Source of the DNA: Zarea fungicola
Lineage: Eukaryota > Ascomycota > Sordariomycetes > Hypocreales > Cordycipitaceae
Direction: 5' to 3'
Assembly: GCA_900169235.1 (NCBI GenBank)
Contig: FWCC01000147.1
Location: 69,762-133,761, forward strand
DNA: 64,000 nt
The notes under the pieces were generated by a model. It saw nothing but the letters and a program-made list of their open reading frames with translations, had not been told where the DNA came from and searched no databases. Position numbers and translations under genes: made by a program. Position 1 is the first letter of the stretch; each line of letters begins with the position of its first letter. Of this stretch, positions 34,956-50,032 are shown piece by piece.

Positions 34956-37568
34956 TTTGGGGAGCAGCGGACACTTCCTGGGAGGCAACTAAATCTTGAT
35001 AGACCCATGCAAGACAAAGCGGTAAAGGCGGTGGGCGATTAGGTAGATAAATATGCGTCGTAAATGCGACCCGCAGGAGAGGTCTCTGATTTGGTGCGTT
35101 GTTTCTGAATTAGATGGCGCCCAATGCGTGAGGTGGTTGTGGTGCAGTTGGATGTGATAAGAGTAAGCAGCCGGCAGACACGAGCGAAGCGCAAGAGAGA
35201 AAAGTGATGCAGGTCAAGGGCGAGGAGAGAGGACGAGGGTAGAAGAGGAAGAAATAGCTTAAAGCAATGCTATTTGAGCAAGCGGATAGAGTGTCTCTGT
35301 TGCAGCGCGTCCCTTCCGTGCCCTCCCGGAAAACTGGCTGGATCGCAGGAAATCTTGACTTACTTGCGAATGCCTGCGGTGCGGGAGAGAGTCTGACTAG
35401 CGACGACTAACATGACGGGCAAAATCCGGGGTGCCATCCGAGGAAACACACAACAGCTGGGAGAATACAGCAAGCTCCCACAGCAGCGGAACGCGCAATT
35501 CCAGAGAGGAGATGGTGTTACTCCGTGCCCAAGCAGGGATACTAAGACATGAGAGATCACGGCCACTCAAGGAGGGGAGCAGGAGGGCCGCCGCGGAGGC
35601 AGCCGGGAGGGGCAACAGATGGGAAGTAATAAAATCATAATAAAATGGTGAAAGAATTAAATAAAACCGGGGTATCATTTTTGGGCTCTTGCGTGCCACC
35701 AACTGGGCATGTTTCTGGTATCGTTGGCGGAGTGTTTCATACATGGGTGAGACAAAGCACTTTGACTAGGCTGCTAGGGTTTTTGAGGCCATGGGCAAGA
35801 CTGGCACGCTGCCCTTGCGAGTTGAGAAGGGGCACGCCGGTGGGAAATGGCGTGTCTTCTCGAGCAATGAACCGATGGCCTGGGTCCATCGCAGCTGTCG
35901 CGCATCGCAGTGCGGAGCCGAGATATGCTGGTGGGAAGCGAGGAGGCGTGAGTCGAGGCAAGGAGGTGGACTCTATTGGTGGTTGTGGAAGCCGGGGGTG
36001 AGAGCCGAGAATTGCGACCACCCACCAGCATTCCCAGCATTCCGGTGTCAGAAGCGGTGGAGCGGGAATCTAATGGCTGACTGCGCTTCGGGTTGTGGGC
36101 TGTAAGTTGAAATTGGGTTAACTAGCATGGCAAATGGTGACGAGTGAGGACTGAGCACAAGTAATTTAGGGTTCGGTGTAGCCAAGTCGTCAATGTCAGT
36201 CTGTTGGTGGCACAATGGCAACTTCAAGTGGTTACTGGTACGATGACGAGGGAGCGGCGCCGCATCATCATGCAAGGCGGCCCAAGGCAGCGGTTCTGGC
36301 ACAGCCAACAAAGCAAACGGGGCCGGGTTACTCCTTCCCTGCGAGAATGAGGCGACAGAAAAAGCAAACGGTGCGGAACTGGCAGGAGCCAACAAGTCTG
36401 CACTGGCAGGCATAGTAAGCCACAATTGAAGGTCCTTCCAAATACCTGGGACCTCACTTGGACCCGTCCGAACCACTAATTCAGCTGCACGTCTGCCTTG
36501 CATCAGCGCCTAATTCGCACTAACGAGTTATGTCGGTGCCTCATCGCATGTCGAGATGCGCGTACTTCTAGTACTCACGGTCCAATCGGTCTTGCTACGA
36601 AGCATGCGCCAGCCATGAGTCGCCACGACAGTCAATACCACTTCAAACGTTATCAAGTTGGAAATAAATAAAAATAGAAAATACCCTCCCCCAGGCCTCT
36701 GTACCATCAACCACACTTTTCTTAGTCTCCGCTTGCAAACACACATGACACCAATCTGATGTATTTATGCAGGACTGTAGCCGGCAAGGGGGCCCTGGTT
36801 CGCCGCTGAAATTACGTCCCTTGTCCTCCCCTGCTCTCGACAAGGTTTATTACCAAAGCGAAAGCAAATGTGTACATTTATTAGTAACCATGATAAACTC
36901 CGTGCCGCATTGTTTCACTTTTCCTTTTTTTCTTTGTGACTTCTTCCGGGCAATCATCATTATCCACAGTGTGCCAAGCCATTTCTAATTAACCGCCGCT
37001 GGTGAAGGTGAAAAGCGATCCTCTTTTCTCCACGGGTCCGACTTACCCAGGTAAGAAAATGGCATCACCCGCCGCCGAAAGACAGTTCCACCTCCACCGG
37101 CTGGCTGTCTGTGATATTTCCAGTCAAGAACCAAAACATCCCCTGAAGCTGGTCCGAGCTCTCTACCCTGTTGGCCCTGGCTGAATTGACACCTTGCTTT
37201 GCACCGCCCGTGTGGTTCAACGCAAAAAAGAAATGTCGACCCCGAGAAAATATCGATGGATATTTGCCGATGAGAGGCTCTTTTGTTTTTCTTTTTGTCA
37301 GGACGCTAAGATGAAATTATCCCCTGCCTTGGTCGTCACAATCAAACCAACTGCCATCTCGCAATTGGCCAGACTTAACCACTAACAACGATAGCAGGCA
37401 CCGGCCAGCCCGCTGGTTTCGCAAAATGAACTGATGTTGACGGTTTCTGAATCATGCAAACTTTTAATTGAGGAATATTCAGTAGGCGTCTCTTTTGGTA
37501 TACTTTTAGCTACGTGCTCCTTTTCGGCTTCTATTTAGCTAAAGCAGTTCACAAAAATGCCAATCAAA
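34956..37568. other. Long intergenic region upstream of the F-box gene
   Basis: 2.6 kb without a supportable gene. Open frames up to 151 codons occur on both strands (35397-35744, 35645-36001, 36048-36503) but have random composition and no splice partners. It may hold a long promoter for the F-box gene and the 3' end of homocitrate synthase. Confidence 0.45.
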
Positions 37569-39547
<1,979 letters not shown>

Positions 39548-41069
39548 GTTTGCAAGCGACAGTTTGCGGTATGTTTCTATTGCAGGTTAGGAATCGATGG
39601 AATATGCTTCGAGGTTGACAGAAGATTCCAAAACCAAGCTCTTGCGTTGATTGTACAAAATTTATGTATATTGAAAAACGGAGTGTTTACGTGTTCATCA
39701 ACCTTTCACGTTTTTAACTTGCGCCATATTGATGTAATATTAATAGCCCCCCCTCCGGTACATATTCAGCTGAGAGCCAAATATGCCCGATGTGAGTCTG
39801 CATATTGGTTACACTGCAACGTCCCAACGGCACCTTCATGCCGAAACCTGAACGTTGCGTACGACGATGCGTTTTCTTGTCACTTACGTAGCCTATAGAA
39901 GCGTCTGCATATCGTTGATCGCGCTGGACCATTGTGTCGGACTAGCTTAGACCGTGCACTACGGATTTGTCGAGTGGCAAGTACGGTAAATTTCGGTTAA
40001 TCTCAATGGATCTACACCTTCCCCCTCCCCTTTTTAGATGTGTACCTTGGAAATAGAGCACAGGAGCCGGTGCTCAGGCGAGACCCCTTGTGTTTGCCGA
40101 TGTTAAGAGAGCCCCGTATGCAAAGCATCGCTGTCGTGAGAGGGTGCGAAAAATGATTCCAATTCTAGCACTTGAAAATCTGCCAGCGCATCCATGTAAA
40201 AGCCTGCCCCGCCCTACTATGTTGAGCAATTAAAGAAAATCCTACTGCAGAATTCGATCTGCACATGCAACCTGCCGATGTGTGAAGAGGGAGAGGGTCA
40301 GTTTATTGGGCTAATTGCCCGATTTTGGCCGGGCATCAGACAACGGGCTATTTTGCACGGGCGTCATTGCGGGTGGAGTACCATATTATTTGGTTGTGGC
40401 CGCGGTGTAGCAAACGTATTGATAGTTCCAATGGTGTTTCTGATGATTATACATGTGCAAGCACCGAGCACTCCGTTTTGTCTCTGGTCACCCACAAAAT
40501 CAGGCAGAGCTTGTATTAATTCTGGAGGTGGAGCAACATAAGCAGCAGTAGCCGAGCCTCTCTATACATGATTTATGTTGTTCATCACCTTAGTATGAAG
40601 TCAGAAATGTGCAGAATAGATAAATGCTAAATTCTCGGCGTGAAGCATGCGGTGCATATCTTAGTTCCTTGATTTTGGAGTTTCAACTAGCTAGTGCATC
40701 CAAAGGTCTTACTTGTTCCGTCACCAGAGGCTCAGAATGATGATATAACTAGTGCTTAAGAATAATAAAAGTAAAAAATAAAAAGGAAAGTGAAATGCAA
40801 AGCAGCTAATTCTCCAAACGCAACTTTGATTATTCCCACGGATCGACATCGCCACGACCAGGGGTGGTCTTTGTGGAAGATTGATAAAGCACCTGGCACG
40901 TTACTTCTTAGGGGATTGATTTTTAGCGCGGAATTTGAACAACGTCCAACCAGTAATACCTTGCTTGGTACTCCGTAATTAGGACTAATAATACGAGTGG
41001 GAGAATCAATGGTGCCAACAACAGCAATAGCGCCAACAGTAGAAACAGAGCTGGCAGTGGGTCAAGTGT

Positions 41070-41115
<46 letters not shown>

Positions 41116-41641
41116 ATATTATTCATAATGCTACTTTGCAACATATAGTAGGGAGACTATAAATCTAATTGGCTGAAATTAGTGCGTCTCTTAACTAGGC
41201 GTCGTTGTCAGGTATTTCTTGGCCCTCTGCTCAGGGACTCTTCTATTTATTTTAAGGGCATTTACCCACTGTAAGCCGGGCGGGCGCCCTGGAACTAGTA
41301 CCGGACACTGCCACCCGCTAGGCCGAGCCAACAAAGACTGACAGCCAGTCAAATCTAGCCGCCCAACAGGGCCTGCAACCGTGGGTCAGTGGGTGCCGAC
41401 GACCCCTGACAACCAACGTCATAGTTGATGGTTTCCCTATGAAAAGTTGGCACCACTGGTGTCCAGGGAGACGACGAATCTTGATGCAGGTGGCAAGGTG
41501 TTTTTTTACTATCCAGCAGTACCGCATCTTCTACAAAGCATCGTCTTGCCATGTGAAGCTGCCCATGCGAGTACAGTCTGTAATCCACATTTATTTTGAA
41601 TTTTCTCACCACAAGACTTTTATGCAAATGAAGCCATCGTC
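39548..41641. other. Intergenic, homocitrate synthase promoter to six-span protein
   Basis: 2.1 kb. Contains the GA microsatellite at 41072-41112. No gene supported; the frames 39485-39898 and 40278-40541 are random. Confidence 0.5.
41072..41112. repeat. GA dinucleotide microsatellite
   Basis: About 20 uninterrupted AG units ending at GATTAATATT. Likely variable between strains. Confidence 0.98.
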
Positions 41642-42654
41642 ATGGCGCTCAACTGTACAAATCCACCCGACAATGCCGCCAGCGATGCTGGTGTTGCTGG
41701 CACCGGTGTACGTTTAGGTGTCTTGTTCCTAATATATGTGTTTTGAAATTAAGTTCTCACCAAAACTTCTTCCAGATCCTCTTATCTTTCATGATCACTG
41801 CCGTCCTCGCCATCATCCTCTCCGCCAGCGTCATCTTCGCCGAGCTGCGCGCCAAGCACTCCTCCACCACTATTCGCCGCAAGCTCCTCAATGGCTACAG
41901 CGACTCGCAAATCATGCAGGGAATCGGCATCCAGTCCGTCGGCCTCGCCAAGATGGGGTCCCTCGTCCCCTACCACTTCTTCCTCATCTGGATGCTCTCC
42001 CTCCTTTCCATGGCCACCCACAACGCGACGCTGCTCGCCCTCGTCCGCGACTACCGCCGGGATTGGGTGCTCCGTTGGCTGCGCCAGTTCCTCATGTTTG
42101 TCAACCTCGCCCTCTCCTGCGTGTCAGGCATCTTCGTCCTCCAGGCCGTCTCCAAGGGCCTGAGCTTCAGCACCCTGCCGATTGCATGCGTGTGGCAGGG
42201 CGGCGGCGGCGCGGGGGGGTTCGGGAAGCCGCCCACCGCGGCGGAGGGGGTGCTCTCCTATGTGGGCACGGTTGCGGTGATTGCGGGCAACGTCATCATC
42301 TTCGTCCTGGCGACGTGGTATCTGCACAGCCGCGAGCAGCAGAAGCGCTGGTACAAGACGGTCCAGGTCGTCGGGCTGCTCATCATGACGACGATTGCGG
42401 TCGGCGCCGCCGTGCGCATCATTCTGCTCTCAGCGGCGTTTGGCACGCCGTCGATTGAGCTGGCAGACGGGGGCGACGGGGAGAGGCAGTGGAGCTTTGG
42501 GCAGCTGCTCTCGATGCTGCTGCTTGTGCTGCCGCTCGTGTCGGCGATTGAGATTTACCGGGGCGAGGTGAAGATGGCGCCGCCGCCTGTGCAGGATGAG
42601 GAGCGGCGGCGCCTGTTTGATGGCGAGCTGCAGGACAACCCGCGCAAGAACTAA
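41642..42654 (+). CDS. Six-span membrane protein, fungal, unknown function
   Basis: 314 residues. Exon 1 is 41642-41707 (MALNCTNPPDNAASDAG) and exon 2 is 41776-42654, joined in phase 0 with a clear TTCCAG acceptor. Six hydrophobic stretches follow: ILLSFMITAVLAIILSASV, YHFFLIWMLSLLSMA, FLMFVNLALSCVSGIFVLQ, LSYVGTVAVIAGNVIIFVLA, VVGLLIMTTIAVGAAVRIIL and LLSMLLLVLPLVSAIEIY. A Gly-rich loop (QGGGGAGGFGKPP) separates spans 3 and 4, and the C-terminus is charged and cytosolic-looking. The short N-terminal segment with NCTNP is typical of fungal plasma-membrane proteins with an external amino end. I do not recognise a named family. Exon 2 is very GC-rich. Confidence 0.78.
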
Positions 42655-43705
42655 TCTCAGTCAAACCCGTTCTTTGGCTCCGAGACAAAACTTGTTTAAA
42701 AAGTAGCGCAGATGAGGCTGTGCTTCAAATCACGAAAACATGGGACTTTTTTACGGCTTTACGTAAAAGTGAAAACAAAGAAACGGGCTAGCGTTACTGT
42801 ATTAGTATGGAAGAAGGACTTTCAAGCTTATGGTGAGGGATGAATTGCTCGCTGCTTTATCTTATATCATGGCGTTTTTGGAGCGTTGTTGAACAAAGTT
42901 AGTATCATGACTTTTCATACTTCTCTTTCATTTTCCTAATAAAAATAAGAATTTTAGAATTTTCATTTTGTCCGAGCCCGAAAATATCCGTCTTGGTACT
43001 GCTTTGACCCGCGCCAGTTTCTGGCACATGCGGCACATCATATTTTGCTTGGTGTGGCAACCTCATTCCACAGCAGCACAACTGTCTCTCATCAGCCGTG
43101 GCTCTATTCAAACAGCTTTTCCCATGATCTCTTGCATATTTTGTCTTGTCTGGCTCTTTATTGCAGTATGCCCCGTGACTTGGTCAGCTGGCACTTGTCT
43201 TCTGGCCTGCCGGAGAGTCAAAAATACTAGTCCATTCTTGCCTGCGACTGCCGCAGTGTAAATGTTTCAGACTTGCGAAGAAATTTCCGACAACTCCATT
43301 CGAGATCAGCAGTATCCTAGTACAACTCTGATTTCCATGAGTCTTTGCTTTCACGACACGCTATTATTTGCGAGTATACCGAGTCGAATGCTTAAGGTCT
43401 TCGCTTACACGCGTATTGCTCATTTGGAAGGTAAAAATTATCAACCATTCTGCTTGGTATTGGTATCTGGTATGTAATTGGCTATTATTAATATATAAAT
43501 GTTGTCATTTTGCAACCAATTTCGTGTATATTACTCATTGAATAACACATTTAATTGGCAGTCCACAAGGCCCATCCTTGTCCTCCTTATCTTTCTTGAC
43601 CGTCTCCCGTGGTCTAGGTGCCGTAGTGGCGGCAGCACGAATCGCTTGAGGTGTGCTATCACCGTTCGCCCGCGGCTGCTGTTTTTCCGATTCACTACCA
43701 TGTAT
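42655..43705. other. Convergent 3' region
   Basis: About 1 kb between convergent genes, AT-rich, with only short random frames (43262-43477). Nothing supported. Confidence 0.5.
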
Positions 43706-44547
43706 TCAGGCCTTACTGACACGCTGGTAGAACGTCTCACCCTGGATGGTGGCAATCTCGAGCTCCTTGGCCGTGGGCTGGCGAGAGCCATCGGGGGCGG
43801 CAAAGGTACCAGCGCCCCAGGGGGAGCCGCCGTGAACCTCGCTGAGATCAGTCAACTGGGCAAAGGACTTGGCGTAGCCGAGAGGGATGAAGCTGATGCC
43901 GTGGTGGGCAAGAGTGGACATGGCGGCAAGAGCAGTAGACTCCTGGCCGCCACCGAGGCTCGCAGTGGAGAGGAAGACACCGGCCTGCTTGCCCCAGTAG
44001 CCACCAGAGCCCCAGATGCCACCAGTCTTGTCCCAGAAAGCCTGTTTAATGGATAGCATGTCAGCCACCTCATACTACATATCACGAACTGAATGGTGAG
44101 CTTTGTCCTACCTTCCACTGGCCGGGGAAGTTGCCGAAACGGGTCGGAATTCCAAAGAGGAATGCGTCATACTCGAGAAGCTTCGCAGGGTCCTCGAGGA
44201 CGGGAACGCTGGCATCCTTGGGCGGAGCATACATCTTGTCAAGGACGTCCTGGGGGAGGGTCTCGGCGATCTGGAAAAGGTCGGCGGTGCCGCCGGCCTT
44301 CTCAATGCCGGCCTTTTCAGCGTCGGCGAGCTTCTTGATGTGTCCGTACATCGAGTACTGAGATGAGCATGTTAGATATGTCATGGATAGTTCTGGTACG
44401 TCGAGGCAAGCAGCCATTTCATTGACAGCTCCATATTGGCAAGTAGTTGGGCAATGAGGGATAGAGAGGGGTACATGTACAGCTATCTGTAGGAGAGCTT
44501 GGGTTGGGTATAAGGCAACGTACGTAGACAATCGCAATCTTGACCAT
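43706..44547 (-). CDS. NAD(P)H:quinone oxidoreductase, WrbA / Alt a 7 type
   Basis: Flavodoxin-like FMN enzyme of 201 residues that reduces quinones by two electrons. Exons (minus): 44524-44547 (24 nt, MVKIAIVY), 44112-44357 and 43706-44041, all phase 0. The join restores [17 protein letters not shown], the FMN phosphate-binding loop. [25 protein letters not shown] and [19 protein letters not shown] are signature WrbA segments; [23 protein letters not shown] closes the domain. Related proteins are the minor allergens Alt a 7 and Cla h 7 and yeast Pst2/Rfs1/Ycp4. Probably responds to oxidative stress; no regulatory site was identified. Confidence 0.94.
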
Positions 44548-45690
44548 TTTGGCGGTATTGGTCTGGAAACGTGATATGAAAGGGGTGTAGAGGATGAATT
44601 AGGACAGACAGTGTAGAATGAAGATGGAAGAAGAGGGGGACAAGAAGCTTGTAATGGGATGGCAGAGCTCTTATTATACTTTTGCGTAATATTTGGGATA
44701 ACGCTGAAGGGTGCAGCTGGGACTGCATATACCTACAACCAAACACAGCCAGGTGTAGCCGCTCTTGGAAGGATCAAGCCAAGTTTCCCCACCGCGTCGC
44801 ATTTCCAAATGATTGCTAAGAGTTGATTCGAGCAATTCCGATTCCCATTGCTACTAGTGGGGAGGGGTTGCTGTGGTGCATCGACTGCTCGCCAACCAGC
44901 AACAGAAGGTGGCTGCAGGAAGTTCCGGAATTGGGCACTCTCGGCTGATTCTACACGGATTCGCCTTCCAGTCCTCTTAGCTCCACAGTTGACGCCATCC
45001 TCTTATGATTATTAAAAATCAATTCTCTGCGCATATGCAGCCCAATGTATTTTGTTTTCCTGCCCCTTGCCTGGATTACACAAACCTTACCAACCGATCA
45101 AGAAGCTTAATATGGCTGCTCAGGTGGAGACTGGTGGGTTGGGCGGGTACAGGTGGGATTACCCCCAGACGAGCTAAACCCTATTCGTAATGCAGGCAGG
45201 TGGGGTAGATATGTACATTGGTGAGCACCACCACAAAGCTTAGCTAAAGCTTGCATAAGCTGGAAAAGACAAGCGCAACGGCGGCCGCTGCGGCCGATGC
45301 TCGTCATTTGCTGGCGCCCTGATATCCCTAGCTCACATATATGTACATACAGCCGGCACTTGGTTGCATTTATCAGCAAGGTGCAGATAGGTTGGGATTC
45401 CTCTAGCCTATACACGAACGATTCGTACTAAAAATATACCGAACAAATATACCGACAACTCCACTCCATTGTTAAAAAGAACCTGTAGAAGAACCTGTAG
45501 TAGTAGAGACTCAGCCTCCATGGCCATGAATATTTATTCTGCATGCTTCAAAAATATATTGCAAAATTACAAGAAAACAAACGCCACCCCAATCAAAAAT
45601 TCGCTAAATTCATTCAACCCAAATTGGCAAAGCAAGAAATTGCCATCAGAAAAATCCAAGCATCATCATGTCATGTACAAATCTTGTCCG
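44548..45690. other. Intergenic, quinone reductase promoter to PPxY gene 3' end
   Basis: 1.1 kb with no gene seen. A 12-bp tandem repeat (aagaacctgtag twice, about 45477-45500) is present. Confidence 0.45.
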
Positions 45691-47074
45691 TCAATGGTGA
45701 GTAGACGGATCAATCACAATTTGCGGCACTGTGCCCACAAAACTGCCGGAATGCTGTGTCCGAGTCGTTGCCGTAGGCGCCTGTATCCCCTCGGGGTCGG
45801 ATCCCCGCCGCGAGCCATTGCCTCCTTCTGTGTACTCGGGTGGCGGCAATGGCGGTGTTGGCGTTGTAGTCGTGCTGGTCAAGTCTCTTGTAGGCGCCGG
45901 GGGAGCCTCAACGTAACCTGGTGGCGGCCGTTGGTCATCCTCGTCGCCAAGGTCCAGATTCACCTCGACCATATCCGGACTCGATCCAGCTAGCGGCGAG
46001 TCGCGGCCATTGCCCGCCGTTCTTCTGCCCGATCGCGAGCTTGCCCGCGAACCAGGATACGCCGGCGACGGCGGCCCACTCTCGACGCTCACGAACGAGC
46101 TCACGCTCCTATGGCGGCCGTGTCGTGCATCTGTTGGTCCGCCTTCGCCTATGCTTGCCGCGTCTGCTAGCAGGCCCATGCGCTCGCTATCGTTACTGTT
46201 GGCACGCACCCTACTGCCATCGTGCCGGGCCACGCCGAGATCACCGTACGAGACGGTTGATGCGGAGCGCAACCGCCGCCCCTGTGCACGCGAGGCATCC
46301 GTGCGAAGCTCATTAATCACCTCATTGCTTGCGTTGACTGCGTCGCGGGCGATGCGCGAGCGGATGCGGATGTCGTCCAACGCCGCTGTGTCGTTGCGCG
46401 CCCGTGCCTCTTGCCTCTCGACTCGCCGTCTCTCACGCTCCTCAATCTGCTGGCGTCGCAGATTTCGTATTTGGTATAGTGCCTCGAGTTCTTCGTCGCG
46501 CAGTGCCTCCTCATTCTCCTCCGTCGGTTGGTCGATGATGATGTCAACACCATCCCTGTCGCCTGCGCGACCGAGCACCTGCTCGGTGGTGGAGGCTTCG
46601 GCCCGGTACGCAGGTAGTGTCATGACGGAACGGACTGATGTGTGGCGGTCGACGGTGCCGCCGGCCGTCTGGGCGGGCTGCGGTGCAGATAGCCCAGAGC
46701 TGGCCGTTGCGAGCTCGGTTGAAGCTGTCGCCGTCGACGACTCGTAGCCTTGTGTGCGTGATTTAGTTCGTTTTCTCGTATCGCTGCGTTTTCGAAGCCA
46801 AGTGAGGACGCCGATAATGGCAAAAACGCCGAAGACGACGGCAACTCCAATCTAGACATTTCCTCAGTCAGTTTCAGCCCGTATCGCTGTGCAGCTAGTA
46901 GAGTATTCAATTCCCCCCTTCCAGCCACGGAAGAGAAAAGGCTCCAAATAGAACGGGGTCACATACGATAGCTTGTGTGGTCAGCGTCGAGTCTCGGCGA
47001 ACAATTGCTCTGATGCGTAGCGGGTTGTCCGCGTAAGCCGTTGCCCGGCGCAGATTCCCATGTGAGAGATGCAT
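45691..47074 (-). CDS. Single-span membrane protein with two PPxY motifs
   Basis: 422 residues; exons (minus) 46967-47074 and 45691-46851, phase 0. The 36-residue N-terminus is followed by one clear membrane span (IGVAVVFGVFAIIGVLTWL) and a basic stop-transfer (RKRSDTRKR). The cytosolic part has an Arg/Glu-rich helix (QIEERERRRVERQEARARND), Ser-rich regions, and two PPxY motifs near the C-terminus: PPPGYVEAPP and PPPEYTEG. PPxY binds WW domains of Rsp5/Nedd4 ubiquitin ligases. The layout of short lumenal end, one span and cytosolic PPxY is that of yeast Rcr1/Rcr2 and similar adaptors, but I see no clear homology beyond layout. Start ATG at 47074 is the nearest in frame. Confidence 0.72.
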
Positions 47075-48575
47075 GGCGATGTGCTTGCTTGGTGAAGGTG
47101 TGTCGTTTCTCAAACACTTCAATGCCTCTCCTCCCAGAGACTGTCGCAACCCCAATGCAACGACGTTTGCTGATGGGTGTATGTATGTAGATGAAAGATG
47201 GGAAATATACGGTGATGAAATGGCAAACAATCCACCAGCCACACACACACTTGACCGCACACGCCAATCTCACAGGGGCTGCTGACGCCCAACGAGGCTG
47301 GTTATATCTGTGGGCGGTCCACCCCGTATCCGGCCGTTGTGCCTTTCTTTGTAGGTGCGACTCAGACCTCGACCTCGACCTCGAAGCCTTTTTTTAGGCC
47401 CTGGAGAACCGAAATCAATCGCAATTCCAGATTAACCTAGCCGCTGTGGCGCAAACGGAAATTCGCCTTGTCGGGCATTGTTGGCCAGAAAGGGAACAAA
47501 CACATCTACAAGGCGCTACCAGTTCGATAGAATTCTGCAACCAGCACTACTAGCCCAGTAACAGTACCGTACGCTGCGGCTGTAGGTCACACTATCTTGG
47601 CCCAAGGCTCAACAGTGGCAAAGGTTATTGCACAGCCTTCTTCTGAGCCCCGATTGGCATGAAAGGCATCGGTCTGAAGTGAAATTCGAGATTTCTTGCG
47701 TTACCGTTTCAATTCAATTACTTCAGCGCCCAATTTCCTGTTTTTACCCTGTCGTAACAGTTTGGAATCTACCTCGTACTAGGTAACTCAGTCACTTTAG
47801 CACAGCCTCCACTAGTTACCGTTTGGGCCGTTGCGCTAGGCCCACTTCATCAGCACTGAAGACTGGTGCCCGCCACTTGCAAGTTACAAGGTCCGCGTTT
47901 TCTCTTGCAATAATAATTATTTCTGCTTTGGTGGCGTACACAGAAGAATCTGGTAAGGTACTCAAGTTGATTGATGATCTATCTTCTCTCTTCTCTAGAG
48001 GTCTAGTAATTCCCAGTACCTATATAGGCTGTGTGATGGCAGTAACCAGTAGCCAGCACACTGCAGTGAATACACAGCTAGCTCACCGCTGTATTCACCG
48101 ACGGGCAGCAGGCGCCGAGGCTGTATCTCAATTTACACGGCAACATTGCATGTGAGCAGCCATAAAATGCTGGACTGGCCTTGCAGGAAAGAGCAAAGAG
48201 GGCATACGTTCAAGAAGACTCTCACATGGCTAAACACTTTTCGTACTCCATTTGGACTTTATATCCCCCTTCAGGGCATCTGCATGCTTTCTGATGTCAG
48301 TTTCTTGTAGAGCGCTGATTAGCGTTGTACTCGCAACCTACAAGTGACAGCTACAGGATTGCAGGCAAACCCTGCACGGCCTGCCGGCTCGGTGCATCAA
48401 CAAAGAGAGGTGTTGCACGCTTCAAAATGGAACCGAAGACAGCAACACAGAGACGTGTTTTGTAATCAAGTTTGGCATTTGACTGGCAAACATCCACCTA
48501 CCAGGCTCCGTGTCGTTCATATAATATTGAACGGCTCATTTTAAGCGAGTTCAGCGGTGCACATTACGCGACAGT
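47075..48575. other. Divergent intergenic region, PPxY gene / 2EXR gene
   Basis: 1.5 kb with no supportable gene; the frame 47823-48155 has random content. Confidence 0.45.
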
Positions 48576-49588
48576 ATGGCTGGTTATAGTCTCTTCTCCG
48601 ATCTTCCCACAGAGATCCGACTCAAGATATGGATTGCCACCATCCCTGACGATGAGGAAGAAGTCTGCCTTTGCTGGCCAGGTGACATCCCTGGCCAAAA
48701 TATAGCTGGCGATCCGCTCAACGATATCCCCGTCTTGCCGCTCAGCGTCGACACTGGCTTCCCCGTAGCAATGCACATCTGCCGTGAGCCGCGAGCTTTG
48801 ATAAAGAACTCTAAAGTGAGTGGTGTGCGTTTTCGGCCGTCCCATGTCGCAGGCTGTATGACACCGCGTCGGTGCTTCCGTCTCGAGTTGGATGTACTAT
48901 ACCTCAGTCATGATTCCATCTATCACTTGGACTTACTTGAATGCCCGGAAGAAACTAGGATTGGAGACACTCTGCAGAGCTCAGACGCTCGCCATGTTTA
49001 TGAGAAGTTTATGAGCATTTTGCGTGCCTTGCTGTCCACATCAATCTCATGTTTCTCAACGTTCTCTATGTACAGGAGTTTCTTTGTGAGCACGCCGAGG
49101 CTCCCGAACAATTAACCTTTGTAGTCCCGAGTTCAACGCCGATAACATGGAAAAACAACGAGATTGTTATGAAATTCGTGCCTCCAGGAAAGCGATGCCG
49201 GCTGATTACGCTACCAAGCACGAGCATCAACAATGAGAGCTTAGTGGTAGACATTATTCCCTGGGCAGGGCGAGGCGGAGGCACCATTCCTGTCCAGCAA
49301 GCAATGGCTGAAGCGCGTAGAAATTTCGAACAAGTATGTACCTCGCCAGCGCAGCTCGCTATTTTAGATCGCCTCGCCATAAAGACGCAAACCTTTGTTG
49401 AGTATCAGCGAGATGGCGCTTGGCAAGAGGTCTGCCCAGACAGAATGTACGACCGGAACCCAGCAGGAACAAAGTTTGTGCCTATGAATCGGCGACCCAA
49501 CCCGGAGTACGTGAGAGTGCACGACGCAGATGCGGTTTTTAACCCGCCGCTTTTCCCGATTGATGAATGGGGGGTTGCCCCGTATTAA
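48576..49588 (+). pseudogene. 2EXR-domain protein broken by a frameshift
   Basis: The 2EXR family is fungal, F-box-like in its N-terminal start, and common in gene-family expansions; function unknown. The first frame begins MAGYSLFSDLPTEIRLKIW, the family's opening, and continues FPVAMHICREPRALI and LDVLYLSHDSIYHLDLL. It goes out of frame near 49007 and stops at 49115. The second frame continues HFACLAVHINLMFLNVL (from about 49016) to 49588 with the family-like C-terminus ending DEWGVAPY. The cause is visible: 11 bases, gtttatgagaa at 48996-49006, are followed at once by gtttatgagca at 49007-49017. An 11-base duplication shifts the frame by exactly the amount seen. An intron cannot explain so short an insertion. 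Confidence 0.78.
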
Positions 49589-50032
49589 ACCATCAAAGCC
49601 GCTGATTACGGCAGAAATCATTTCAAGAGATGAGCCTCAAATGCCACCGTGGAAGCATGAAGAATTGATGTTTCTTCACTTTATACCAGCAATCTACAGA
49701 ACTATTGCCAATTCGAGGTTAACTAGCAATATTGTGTAGCGCTAGCGGAGAAAACACTACTTTTCAGAACGCTTCTTGGAGGATCGTATATTCTAGTATT
49801 GCTTGAGTGACTTCATTATAGGAAACTTGCCTTGGCCATAGAGACCAAGGGAGCGTGTCAACATGTAATAGGCATGGCAGGTTGATGTTTCGTTGACTGC
49901 CGCACACGAAACCATGTCTCTAGTGAGCCAAAGATTGACACAGTTTCGGAGTTACAACCCTATTTTGCACGTTTTTTAAAAAAAAGGATCAATATTCATA
50001 AATATGGGATGCGTTAATAGCTTGCGCAGTTT
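49589..50032. other. Convergent 3' region
   Basis: AT-rich 3' sequence between the 2EXR gene and the poly-Q protein gene, with an A-tract at 49977-49985. No gene seen. Confidence 0.5.

Noticed and set aside
36048..36503. 151-codon minus-strand frame in the long intergenic region
   Set aside because: Ala/Pro/Leu-rich without a recognisable pattern; no intron signals joining it to neighbours.
41736..42458. 240-codon frame overlapping the six-span protein
   Set aside because: Arg/Pro/His-rich, frame-shifted image of a GC-rich membrane-protein exon.
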